Shown here in pieces: positions 1-10,544 of a stretch of DNA of 64,000 bases. The notes under the pieces were generated by a model. It was not told where the DNA came from. It saw only the letters and a program-made list of their open reading frames with translations, and did no database searches. Within the stretch, counting starts at the first letter, position 1, and every line of letters begins with the position of its first letter. Origin of the DNA: Jaapia argillacea MUCL 33604 (Eukaryota; Basidiomycota; Agaricomycetes; Jaapiales; Jaapiaceae); the NCBI GenBank assembly GCA_000697665.1, contig KL197730.1:349737-413736 (forward strand), written 5' to 3'. The position numbers and the translations under genes are program-made.

Positions 1-2510
1 AAGATATCTCCTTGCGAAGGTGGATGATCATATACTGCAGGACGATTTTTCAATTTTGTAGGGTCGGGGTCGGAGTTCAGATGGAAGCGGTGCCACTCAG
101 CCGGCGAGCGCAGATAGAGTGCATTCTGTGGGGGTGGGGCGTTATGACTCTGCCGCGCAAAACGGAGGATCCAACCGCAACAGGCATAGGCGGCGAAAGG
201 TAGAGTTCCATCACGAGGCCCGAGGTCGAAGCTAGCAACAGGAACCCAATTGGCCAGAGCTTCAAATTTGACGTTGACAGCGTCAGCCACAAGAGCTGTG
301 AATTGCACTTCAATGTAGCCAAGAGGAGTTTGGGGGTAAATTGGCCCTCCAAATCGAATCCTGTGGCAACCAGTGAGTTCATTACGACTTCTTCATACGA
401 GCCGGAGGTTGTGCGCCCAGCGGAAGGCCAGCATATCCGTTCAAGCGCCTCGTCGTTTTGGCGTCTCCAACGTTCAAACTACACCTTCGTCTCGAGCTCT
501 AGGGCGTACTTTACCTCACAAATACGAAACTTGGCCACCCGCCTTCCCATCCGTGGAATATACACTGGGAACAATTGCTGGCGCTCAACCCCAACCTTTG
601 CCTCCTTGTTCCAACTTCCTGGGCACCTGCTGTGCGCAGATATGCTTCAGGCCACTGACTGGGCCAATTCTGGGGGGCATTGCGCCATTCCAGCGCACGC
701 GAAAGACTGAGACACTAGTACTCTACCCCCTCCGGACACTTATCCTCCACCCTACCATGGCAGGGTGGAACGCTACGTATGCAACGTACCTTGTACGTCG
801 GATTATCGCTCCACTTCCTGACCTTGCTGTTCGTTTTTGTTGCCTTTGCCGCTATCCAGACAAGGATATTGTTCTCTCTCTTGGTCCTTTCAGCTCATCC
901 TACAGATCCAACGCTTGCGTGGAACTTGCTGCGAAGTCCCTGTGGACGTTTTGACCCACAAGTGGCGTCCCAAATATTGGGTGGGTTCCAAAAGAATACT
1001 TTGCTCGACCAAGATTCGTTTGCTGAGTGCAGTCCTCGGAGTCGAGTTACAGTCGCATGGTATGAGACTTGTGGTGATCGAGGGATTGGTTGGACGTAAA
1101 GATCCTGTGTTTGCACGAGGGGAGAATTTGTCGTCTCTTCAGGATAATCACTGCGTGAAAGGTCTTTCTGCTTGAAATCCGACCAGGAGACCTGCACACA
1201 CCTGATCGAAGCTGATCAAGGTCGCAGATCAGCTAACCTAGACATGTGTCTTAGTTGTTGTAATCAATCACACAATCACATATACTTGTTTGTTTACCCT
1301 CCCACCCCACTCCGAGTCTGTAAGCAGGTCTGATCAGGTCTGATCAGTTCGCCTAGTCAGTACTCCGCCAGCCGTCCACTCCGTTTGCAGTGTCTCTGGA
1401 CTTCGAATTTAGGAAGAACACCCTCAACCCCGAACCACCCAGAGCAACACGCGCACGCTCCTTAACGCACCACCACCACCACCACCACCACCACCGCCAT
1501 CCCCCTCTCCGTCACCTGCTGTGTATGCTACCCTCTACTCTTCCAACCTTGGCTCTGAGTCTCCACGTCCACACAGCGATAACGACCAGTACTAGTACTC
1601 TCTCGGAACAGGACTGCTTAGCCTTTGCGGCTGTCAAATACCCTTGCGTCACGTTTAGCAAGTACATCTCCTCCTCCTCGTCTGAATATTTGAACCTCCG
1701 CAACGAGCAGTGGGGTTGGGTTAGAGGATTTGGATCACACAAGAAGTTGAGCATGCAGGAGCGCGAGAGGTACCCGTCCATGCGACCCCCAGTAGGTTCA
1801 TCATTCTATATTACAATTTTGTTATTGATTTGCGCTGATAGATGTTTGCATACGGCTTTGGTCACCTTCCGTAGTGCCCTTCTTCCACCCTGGGAGAGGA
1901 ATATTAATGTTAATCCTTCCCGTAAGTCTCGACTATCACCCTTTTCCTCGCCTTCCCACCTAAAGTCCGCATCGCCTCACTCAGCTGGATCGTAATGAAA
2001 GCTCTAGCCAACTTGTAAGTCCTCCGTTATACATGCCTAAAATAATTTGACCTCAGCTAACACGCATACATCTAGCTGTTGGATTGCATCTCGAGATAGT
2101 CGCTTGGATCAACCCCATACTCCCCCGTTTGCAGGGATATTCATGTGAATAATGTACCTGCCGAGACTCGAGGTGTTGTAGCTGTTAGGGGTCGATAATA
2201 AAATGATTTATTTGCTATTTATTTGAATATATGCGCTATATCGACCCGAACCAGCCAGCCGTTTGAAGCTGGGATGGCCACAGCTGGTCAGAGATGCAAA
2301 CAAGTACGAGCTACTGGTGCGTATTGTACCTGGTCCAAGCTGGTTGAGGGGATGATCGGTCCAACTGGTCAGGGGTTTGAACACTCGCCTACTCTCGGCT
2401 GCTCGGAGCTTGAACAGAAACACCTTTCACGCAGTGAATCTCAGAAGTCCCTTGTCTCGCATAGCTTGCTCCGTTCAATGAGTGGCTCACCCTCCTGGCT
2501 TGGGGACACC
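1..2510. other. Unassigned left flank, no confident gene
   Basis: No open frame here has a recognisable domain. The best coding candidate is a plus-strand frame at about 373-954 without a convincing ATG; its first part is rich in Arg, Ser and Pro, a little like a mitochondrial presequence, but I cannot name it and no second exon is evident. A CAC run at about 1468-1497 would encode polyhistidine and is better read as a simple repeat. Positions 1329-1347 repeat a GATCAGGTCT word. This stretch is absent upstream of the second duplication copy, so it marks sequence outside the duplicated block. Confidence 0.5.
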
Positions 2511-2570
2511 ACTAATAGCCACGCAACTGATCCCAGTGGTGCACGGATACATTCGCTCAACCTGGAGGTA

Positions 2571-4074
2571 TTACGGAAAAGACGGTGAGAGAGAGGAGCC
2601 TATATGTCGCAATAGATAGGAAACAACGACACGAAATGACAAAAAAGACATGCATGCTACAGTAGTGACAAACGAAATCCATGACAAAGCAGAAGAGCTC
2701 AGGAGACAGAGTCGAGTGTGTGGAATCCGGACAGACCCTCGAGTGCCATTCCATACAGACCCAGATCTCAAATTACGGCCCCGCTCCGCACGACGAGCCT
2801 TCTTCCTCGCATTAGCGGCAGCAGCTTTCGCTTTCTTCGCCTCAGCTTTCGCCTTTCCCCAAAAAACCCAACGAGTCAGGTCCCACTCTCCGCCAAAGCA
2901 AATTATATAAAGAAACTCACCAACTCCTCTTCCTCCTTCGTCTTCGCCTCCTCGGCCTCCTTCTCCTCATCCTCTTTCACATTCGGAGTAGCAGTACCAC
3001 TAGCAGAGTTTAACTTGCCCTTCTTCTTAGCCTCTCGAGCGGCTTTTTCTTCTTCCTTGATTCGTTTGATACGGGGATCGAGGGAGAGTGTTAGGTCTAC
3101 GGTTGAGCGGAGACTCACGATGTCTCCTTTTTTGCGACGGGCGCGTTCGGTTTTGTTCTTCTTTTCTGTGTAGCGTTTGTCGTCTGGGCTGGGGGGTATT
3201 GTCAGCATGCAGAATATGGGGGAAGGAAGAGCGAAACGAGGAGAAGAAGGATGTAAGGACAAGAGAAAGAACACCCACTTGTCACTTCCCTCATTAACCT
3301 CCTTATCCAAATACTCAAAACTCCTCCAACTATCAAAGTTATACCAAAAGTCATAGAATGCCTCCACCTTCTCCTTACTATCATCCACCCCACCCAACAT
3401 CGGTACGCCCCCCTCCTTGGGCACGACCTTACTAAACCTCGCCTCCCTCTCGAATACCGGTCCAAAGCCCCTAAAGAACGCCCTTGAGGGGTCCTTAGCT
3501 TTGCTGATTTGAGAGGAGGTTGGGATGTCGTCTTCGAGGAGGGAGTAGTATGGGTCGACGGAATCGAATTGGCGACGACGTTCGGGGTTGGTGAGGACTT
3601 CGTGTGCTTTTTGGATACATTTGAAGGAAGCGTCATCGTTTGAGTCGCCGGCCGTTCCTGCTTTTTTGTCGGGGTGGTGTTTGAGGACCTTTTTGCGGTC
3701 TGTTGGTATGTGGCGGGGGATTAGACGCCCGTTACTGATAGATGGCAAGATGGGAGAGACGTACGAGCGATCTTGATTTGTGCGTCGTTGGCTTTATATC
3801 TCAGATGAGAGAGCCCAAGGACGGCATAACGATCTTGTTTCTACAACCCGACCACCACAAAAATCAGTTCTGCACCTTCATCTTCTACAAGCGCACCACA
3901 CGGTGAAACACCCACCTTCCACTCTTTCGGATCCAAAAAAAGTAGTTCCTCCGTCTCATCTTCATCCCCAACACCCAAATCATCAACTACTCTGAATCGA
4001 CGGACATGTGCGAGGAAGGCGGGTCCAGCTGGTAAGAGACGACGGGATACCAAGGCAATTGGGCCACAGCTCGG
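2571..4074 (-). pseudogene. Zuotin-like ribosome-associated J-protein, truncated (copy A)
   Basis: Zuotin (Zuo1/DNAJC2 family) is the J-domain partner of ribosome-bound Hsp70. Five exons can be read on the minus strand, at about 4074-3916, 3840-3765, 3699-3279, 3188-2921 and 2851-2571, with GT..AG introns and matching phases. They give the conserved GPAFLAH segment, a J domain with its HPD motif in LKHHPDKKAG, then FEREARFSK, FYDFWYNFDSWRSFEYLDKE, DDKRYTEKKNKTERARRKK, SLDPRIKRIK and a charged Lys/Glu/Ala helix. The frame upstream of the first exon runs into a stop without an ATG, so about the first 50 residues of the family are missing. The C-terminal region after the charged helix is replaced by unrelated sequence. 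Copy B breaks near the same point. The family call is firm; loss of function is inferred from both missing ends. Confidence 0.85.
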
Positions 4075-5300
4075 TTGTTATACCATTTATTCTCACCCCA
4101 AGCTAACCCTGCCTGCCACTCACTCCAACGTCACCTCACGCACCTCCACCGACATCTTATAACTCTTCCTCGCAGTTCTCCTCCACCTTTCGGGAATGGA
4201 GGGATCATCTTCACCCGCCTCGTACTCGCAGGACCTCTGAGGATTACATTAAGCTCGATCACACCATTCCGAACACAGAAGGAAATGCGTCTCCATCCCC
4301 TCAACAAGCATAAGAAAAAATCCCCCTCGCCACGGGCCCCAGCACAGTCCTCAACTTCCACAACGAGATACCATCTGCCTCCGCGCGTTTGTCTATCAAC
4401 AACCGTCACAGCACGACGGCGTCGGACTCCTCGCGGCACTTCACAGCACGATCTGCGAGGTTGGAAGGGAGGAGTGGAAATTGATAGGCTGTGGCGACGT
4501 GTTTATTGGCGAGACCGAAGGTTACAAGTTTAGCGTCGAGAATGGGATATAAGGAGCCGACTCCCATTCTATCTTTCTACTGGGTCAGAGACATTTCGTG
4601 TCTTCGGGGTGGTTCACTGCTCGGTCGCAAGGTTCGTTTGGAGGGTATCTAGGGTACCCGCTATTGGAAGTATTTCGCAATTCGCTTTGGTAAGTTCATC
4701 ATAGGCTTAGCGAAACACTTCCCTAGCTAACCCATCGTCCTCACTTTCCTTAGCATATTCACCAGCACCATCGTCTCCTTGCTCCACTTCCGGTACTACT
4801 CCCCACATCCATTACGAGCCGGGCTTTCCTCCTCCCGCTGTCGTCAATATCACGAACGGCACGATGCGACAGTGTCACCGCGGCTGTATGCCTCGATCAT
4901 GAACGATAAATTTCGTACAGATCTCTCATCGTGAGTCCCGCTTCTCCAATTCAGTCGTCCAAGCTCAATTCCTCACGAATCGATGGAGTCAGCGTGGTAG
5001 CCGCTACTTCCAACGAGGTATTGAGTGGTCGGTGATGAGATCTGAGTTGATCGCGGTCGGATGGGCGCGCTCAGAGGATAGAAAGTGGAGACGTCCAAGC
5101 CATGGATGTGTGTAAGTCTCTCGAGCGCGACGAGGTGCAAACGAGGAAGGGTCGGTTGTCGTGAACGCGGAGTTGGGGTCAAGTTCGTTATCAGAAAGGG
5201 ATGCCCTGGGAAAGGACATGGGACGCCACTGGATGGTTAGATGGGATACTTTGTCAGTCAGGAACGGCGTGTGGAGTGGAGTGATCGATTGAGATTCTGT
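4075..5300 (+). pseudogene. Unidentified coding-like relic (copy A)
   Basis: This stretch lies between the divergent zuotin-like and helicase-like relics. A frame around 4450-4680 reads GREEWKLIGCGDVFIGETEG and then GADSHSIFLLGQRHFVSSGW, but contains an in-frame stop near 4550. A typical intron (GTAAGT at about 4690, acceptor at about 4754) leads to a second segment beginning IFTSTIVSLLHFRYYSPHPL, which ends at another GTGAGT donor. The equivalent in copy B keeps GADSHAIFTLGQR. This frame and splice conservation suggests a former gene, but I do not recognise the family. It may include the missing amino-terminal half of the helicase next door, or be a separate gene. Confidence 0.45.
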
Positions 5301-5450
5301 GAGTTCGATGGCGCATCACTCCTCGTCTCAACCATTCGCTCCCTTTGACTTTCGGGGTCGTTCGTTCCTCATTGTTGAACCCTTCCTGACCAAAAATCAC
5401 TTACAGCCGTTAACCTTCTCTTGTCAATTTATCAAGTCCCCGTTCCCAAT

Positions 5451-6396
5451 GAATGCAAGCGGAAAATCGGCCAAGAATGTCGCCAAATGCACTGAAGCTC
5501 AGGATGATCCTTCGCCTTCATCGCCAGGGTCTGACGAGTCTGAATCATCTCATGACGAAGCCATGGACGATGACGAAGAAGTAGAGGACACTGCGATCGC
5601 GAAACCCCTCCAGTCTAATTCAGACCTCAAGAAGAAGCTTTCACCATTCCCAAGACTGTTGGAGCTCGCAGGACGCTCTAAACCACTCTATTCAGCCGGC
5701 TGGAGAAGACGTGTGGACATGGGATCAAGAGAATGCTCACGTGTGGTACAGGTTCGTCCGCTTTATGTTCCGTTTCTCCCCATGAGTACTCAACCACGTC
5801 AAGAATGCACGCAAAGATTGCACCGATCCCCTCTAAAGTCATGTATTCGTCGAAGTTGTCCTCCCATTCTTCTGTCGCGTCCCAACCCTCCTCCAACCTC
5901 TCCACGGGCGCGAACTAGAAATAGGAATTGTCGATGGCATGCAAGGTCGTGAAACGGAAGCAATCGTGATCCGTCCGGTTCGAAGTAACGAGCAGGTATG
6001 TAACGCTTTCCAACCCGCCATTCCCCTCTCATTCCACCATAGCGCGAAGTCGGCTTTCTGAAAGACCAACGGAGGTTGAACGGTCAGTAATACACCAGCC
6101 TCCCGTTCAGATTCGTTTGTTGACCTTGGATATTTGTCAGTCACTATGACCCGAGCCAAGAGATACCTCCTTCGTACGCCGAATGTTCTTTCCATCCGTT
6201 GCTCGGGTTAACATACCAGCAGTACATCGTCGGAGACTCCTCAACCCTCAAGCATGGGAGCTCTTTCCTCAAGGAGTGGCTCAATTGGTTAGCATACAAC
6301 GCTGATATCCGATACACCGGATTGGATGGAGGGCTTGTATTCTATACAAGTGCAATGGAAGAGATCCAGAAATGCAGCGGCGAAATACCTGAATAA
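5451..6396 (+). pseudogene. IGHMBP2/Hcs1-like SF1 helicase, C-terminal relic (copy A)
   Basis: This family comprises superfamily 1B 5'-to-3' DNA/RNA helicases. Only the second helicase domain is readable. A Ser/Asp/Glu-rich insert (5451-5610) is followed by a motif IV region with RMHAKIAPIPSKVMYSSKLS and SHSSVAS (to about 5918). Motif V, GIVDGMQGRETEAIVI, ends at an intron at about 5997, then come REVGFLKDQRRLN, motif VI as VTMTRAKRYLL (6139-6171) and IVGDSSTLKHGSSFLKEWLN (about 6225-6285). The pieces occupy different frames and are separated by stops, not all of which introns explain. Walker A and motifs II and III were not found upstream, so it cannot encode an active helicase. Copy B has the same layout plus a nonsense codon in motif VI. 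Confidence 0.8.
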
Positions 6397-6599
6397 ATCG
6401 TAGACTAAGTACAAGAAAGCCTAAGCTACAGACAGTCGTGCCTTGAGGTAGACAATGCTATGGATCAGTACTCATCAGGTTCAGAAAGCGATGCATTCGC
6501 CAAACGGAGTGAACATTTTATACTCTTGCAACACCTCCCTCATCGCAAACATCATGATGGGTGTCGTAGGCACGAACTTTGGCCCAATCACTTCATCTT

Positions 6600-8520
6600 C
6601 CCGATGGTCCGTCGACGGAGACAAGATCTCCTCCTCCTCCTCCTTGCCCTTCGCAACCCAAAATACCCAACACGACTAACGTCATCCTGACAAAAGCGAC
6701 CCATCACCCTCAGCAATTGCATCGCTGTGAAACCTGGCGATTCCGTGGCGTCGAGGACGTCTGGAGGGAAGCCAATTTGTGGGCGGGTGCGGATTGTGGG
6801 TTCGTCGGGGGAGAGTAGATCTTGAAACAATTTCCGGTGGAGGGGAGTGGTGGGGGCGGGGCACCACGACCGTTGGCGCGGGTAACCGAGAGGAGTGGAT
6901 AACGTGGAGATTAAGCAAGGCATGAGCTCGAAGGAAGTGGGCTCTGAGTGACTATTGCAAACCATTAGACCTGATTCACAGCGTCGATTTGAGGAACGAC
7001 TCACCATCCAATTCCCATTCCAACTGACAGTACGATAATCGAACACCCATGAGTTAACCAACCTTCCTTCCGTGCAGAAGAAAGGCGCTACTAACCATAG
7101 TCCGTGATATAACTATATGCGCCAACCCTTCCTCCAAACACATTATACAACCTCTCGAATTCAACTTCTGTCGCATACTCTTGGGAACCCTTGGTAAGAT
7201 TCGGTCGTTGAAGAACGCCCGTGTCTCGGTATTGGAGCAGTCGCCTATCGTGATGATCTGGACCGGAGAGTCAGTGATGGACGTGGGGATGGACATATAC
7301 GGAGGGTTCGAGCACATGGAAGGGGAGGATACGATGGAAAGAAACGATCATCACATTGCAATTCTGCATGATATTCAACTGCCTCAAACAAGTACGCGAT
7401 CCTGCTTCGTCAACACCAGCATCGAATCGAGGAAACATTTCATAGCTTCCGTTGAACGAATCAAGGCTGACCTGCCGAAAATGAAAAGGTAAGTATTGGC
7501 CAGATATGACAAGTGAAGAAAGGGAAGAATATACAGACAGTTTATGAGCCTCATCAAAGAAGATAACAGGCATCCCCTTAGGCTCCGGCTCCCTCGGTAG
7601 CTCCTTCTCTTTCTCCCTCCACATCTCCTTCGGCTTCGTCTTTGTCTTCTCCTTCCCCACTCCCATCTCCCCCCTCCTCACATCCTCCGATACCCCCACC
7701 TTGCTCTTCCCCTCCTCGCCACCGGCCATTATCGTTAGACCCCCTCCTCATCCCTCCAAACACCCTCCCCGTCCACTTCGTGTTCGAAGGTTGTGTCGTC
7801 TCACCCTACTCTTCCTCCACTTTCGGCGGTGGTGGCTTCTTACCCTCGCCTTCGTCTTCAGATGAAGGTTCGACGGGGAGTTCGGTGTTCCCAGTATTTG
7901 AACAAGGAGCTCTAAAAGGGGAGTAAGTCATAAGTGGGTTCGAGGAGCCGGGAGGGAAGGAGTAAAGGAATGGGTAGATTCGTACCTGAAAAGTTCCATC
8001 AACCTCGCCATATCGCGGACCTTCAAGTTAGCGTTCTCGCTATCCGCAGGTGCTTCGGAAACTCTCTCCACGGTCAATCTATCATGCTAATGGAGAGGAC
8101 GAAAACATTGTTAGTGTACCCATCGAAAGAGTAAAAAATAAATGGCACGCCATTCCCCAACGTCGGCCTCGAGTACCGGCAGACAAACCCAAAAAAGAAA
8201 AAACACACACCTTAAACCCCCACCCCTCCCTCTTGAAAAAATCATACCCTCTCGCCCTCCCAGCACACTCGAAATACATCCCCATCTGATGACTGAACCT
8301 CGTATAAAAACATCCCTAAAAGCAGGATGGTCAAAAATTCGCCGAAGAAAATGAAGAGAAGGCGAGAGAGGGAAAGGGGGGAACTCACCAAGTCCATAAA
8401 ACCCGTTATCCTGAGGTCATCCTGAGGTCGAAATCCAAAACATGAACGGTAGGGCTCGAAAGCACCTCTCGTAATAGCGCAGTCTATTATTGACGTTCGA
8501 CCCGTATCGTTCACAGAAGG
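6600..8520 (-). pseudogene. P-loop ATPase relic with FFDEAHK Walker B (copy A)
   Basis: Minus-strand coding-like exons in order are: RTSIIDCAITRGAFEPYRSC (about 8500-8400); MYFECAGRARGYDFFKREGW (about 8282-8222); DRLTVERVSEAPADSENANL and KVRDMARLMELF (about 8090-7988); a Pro/Glu-rich linker; a basic segment leading to KGMPVIFFDEAHKL (about 7590-7545); an exon with ALIRSTEAMKCFLDSMLVLT (about 7475-7400); QIITIGDCSNTETRAFF and ILPRVPKSMRQK; then AHALLNLHVIHSS (about 6920-6885) and SPGFTAMQLLRVMGRF. VIFFDEAHK is a Walker B-type motif. The pattern matches a fungal P-loop ATPase family that I know only as uncharacterised. The reading frame shifts after PKSMRQK, and residues expected between LTKQDR and LRQLNIMQ appear to be missing in both copies, so it was probably broken before the duplication. 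Confidence 0.65.
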
Positions 8521-10540
8521 GACAGGGTTGCGGAAGGTTGGAGAGTCCGAGCTTGGAGTGGGAACGCGTTCGGCGTTGGATTGGATTTGCGTGGGGTTGG
8601 GATAAGAATGAGCGCCTGGATATGTGATCTAGAGGTGCGGGAGATGGATGAGTACTGGAATGAGTTAGGTGGGTGGGTCGAAGTGAGAGGATGTGAAGAT
8701 ATTGATGAAAGGCAGATCAAGGACTGACCGAGTGGTGGGAGTAAGACAGGAAATTTACATGTCTGCACCCGTGTCCTTTCTTCAACAAGAGCGAGGCATG
8801 ATACAACAACATTGACGCACCAAAAGTAACGGTCTAAGGACAAGGACGGATTAGCGAGCAACAGTTAGTCCATGCACTGGCGAAGACCACGACAATGCAG
8901 CCATGTCCTTGAATGACGGTCATCAGAGAAAGGTCGTGCTGTTTGATTCAGAGGACTGTTGAAGCGATGGCCATGAAACCTGCCCAAGCAATATTCCTCC
9001 TTGTGGATGATTTACAAGACCAAGTTCGACATTGGTGTAAGCATCTATGGTAAATTATCTTCTCGGTCTACACAGATACAGAGCCTTTGGGTCCATCATG
9101 AATCCCTCCATCACCATAACCTATATGTGCCTACAACTCCACTCCGATGACCACTCTGGTCGAACGATTCGAACTACCCTTGGTCGAGCTAAGTGTGCTT
9201 GCGACCCAGTATTCGCGAAAACGCTTATGGGCACTGCAACATCCACAGGGCATCCACAGCAATTTGGTATATTGAAGCGTTGTACGGCTTAGGTGGACGG
9301 AGAGGGCCAAAGAGGACAACGTGGTGGTTTGGACGGAGCACGAGCAGGATTAAATTGCATATCCAAAGTACCCAGTCGCGGACAGTTGAAGGTTGACACG
9401 ATGAGCGCCCGCATCGAAGCCAGGGATGGTAGTGTGAGCCAAGGTCGAGAAAACATGTTACGAACGAGAGCAGAGGAAGTAGACTTGGGAACGAAGTGAG
9501 ACTTTTGTGAGCCAAGACGGTCGGTGCACAACACCGAAGTTACTTCCGTCGCCCTTGGGCGAGAAGCAATGGACGCGCGACATTCACATATCGTCACAAT
9601 AACTGCATTCCGAATAATCCGGTGGCATCCATCATAGAGGCCGCCACAAAAACCCAAGTAACACCCCAGACAGAGGAAAGTTGAACGAAGGGGAAGATAA
9701 ACGTCCATAGATTAGAGTGCGAGAAGCTCACAAAGGTAGCTCACCTCATCTCCAAGGCTCGAGGATCGAATCGGCACGCAAACCATCGCGAACCGTGTCC
9801 AGGCACTTGAGGCTTAGTTGTCCCAACGGATCGATATTCTCGTAATGCGCCCGTTGGATGGGAATGTGAGAAGGACTCAATGTTGGCCCAGTCAGAAACC
9901 TATACCACGTATGAGATAGGTCGATCCCGCAGACGGTAGTCGGAAAGCGAAACTGGGAAGACATTAGATTGAGAAGAGAAGATCAAAAACACAAATCATG
10001 TGCTCACCAATGGGCCCAATCACCAGCCAAAACCTTCAGGAGTGCTTCGCCAAAGGACGGTGACGGAGAAACGATGGATACCGTAGATTGTCGATATGCG
10101 AGGAGCGTCTGCGCAGGCTCCCAGGCAAGGTAAGCCATCAGAGTCGGTGCCAGAAGAGTGTGTGGTACAGATTTTCGGAAACCATTCGCCCGCCAGTGGA
10201 AGAGGTGCTCATGATGCTATGGAGGCGGAGAACGCTTCACACGCGCGTGGAAAGGAGGGCGGGCTCTGCGTCGGACGTGCTGAGAAAGTTGAACGAGGGA
10301 GAGGGTGCGGTTGTCTATCATTCGCAATGGGATCAATCATGGGTGGTAGAGCAAGGTTGATATACGTTGATGTGTGCGAGGTTTGTACGCCTTCCAGAGA
10401 TGAGATGGGTCTTGAACGTCTGAACTGAAACAAAGACGTGCTCGAGGTCGCGCGTGACAGCTCCATAACGGCGTCGCGCGTGCGGTCATCCTCCTCATTG
10501 AACGTCCATCGTCCAATACAAGCATACTCATCGTAGCAAT
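8521..10540 (-). pseudogene. Unidentified decayed minus-strand gene and flanks (copy A)
   Basis: The clearest coding-like segment is 9964-9746, reading FRFPTTVCGIDLSHTWYRFL and QRAHYENIDPLGQLSLKCLD up to ILEPWR and a stop. It follows an acceptor-like CCCAG. The exon before it (about 10130-10005) corresponds to copy B residues APTLMAYLAWEPTQTLLANR and EALLKVLAGDWALW, where it is better preserved. The phases of the two exons do not join cleanly. A downstream frame at 9708-9289 contains DGCHRIIRNA. I could not assign a family. The rest of the stretch up to the NLR start shows no convincing gene and probably holds the NLR promoter (about 10440-10540). Confidence 0.4.
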
Positions 10541-10544
10541 AACA

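Noticed and set aside
1465-1500. Polyhistidine-encoding frame
   Set aside because: A CAC simple repeat without a convincing gene around it.
5678-5905. Minus-strand acidic protein frame (LEEGWDATEEWEDNFDEYMT)
   Set aside because: It is the antisense of helicase motif IV sequence, which matches a known family on the plus strand in both copies.
6588-7061. Plus-strand genes at 6.4-8.3 kb and 30.3-32.2 kb
   Set aside because: Frames there are shadows of the minus-strand ATPase exons, whose motifs and splice sites are recognisable.
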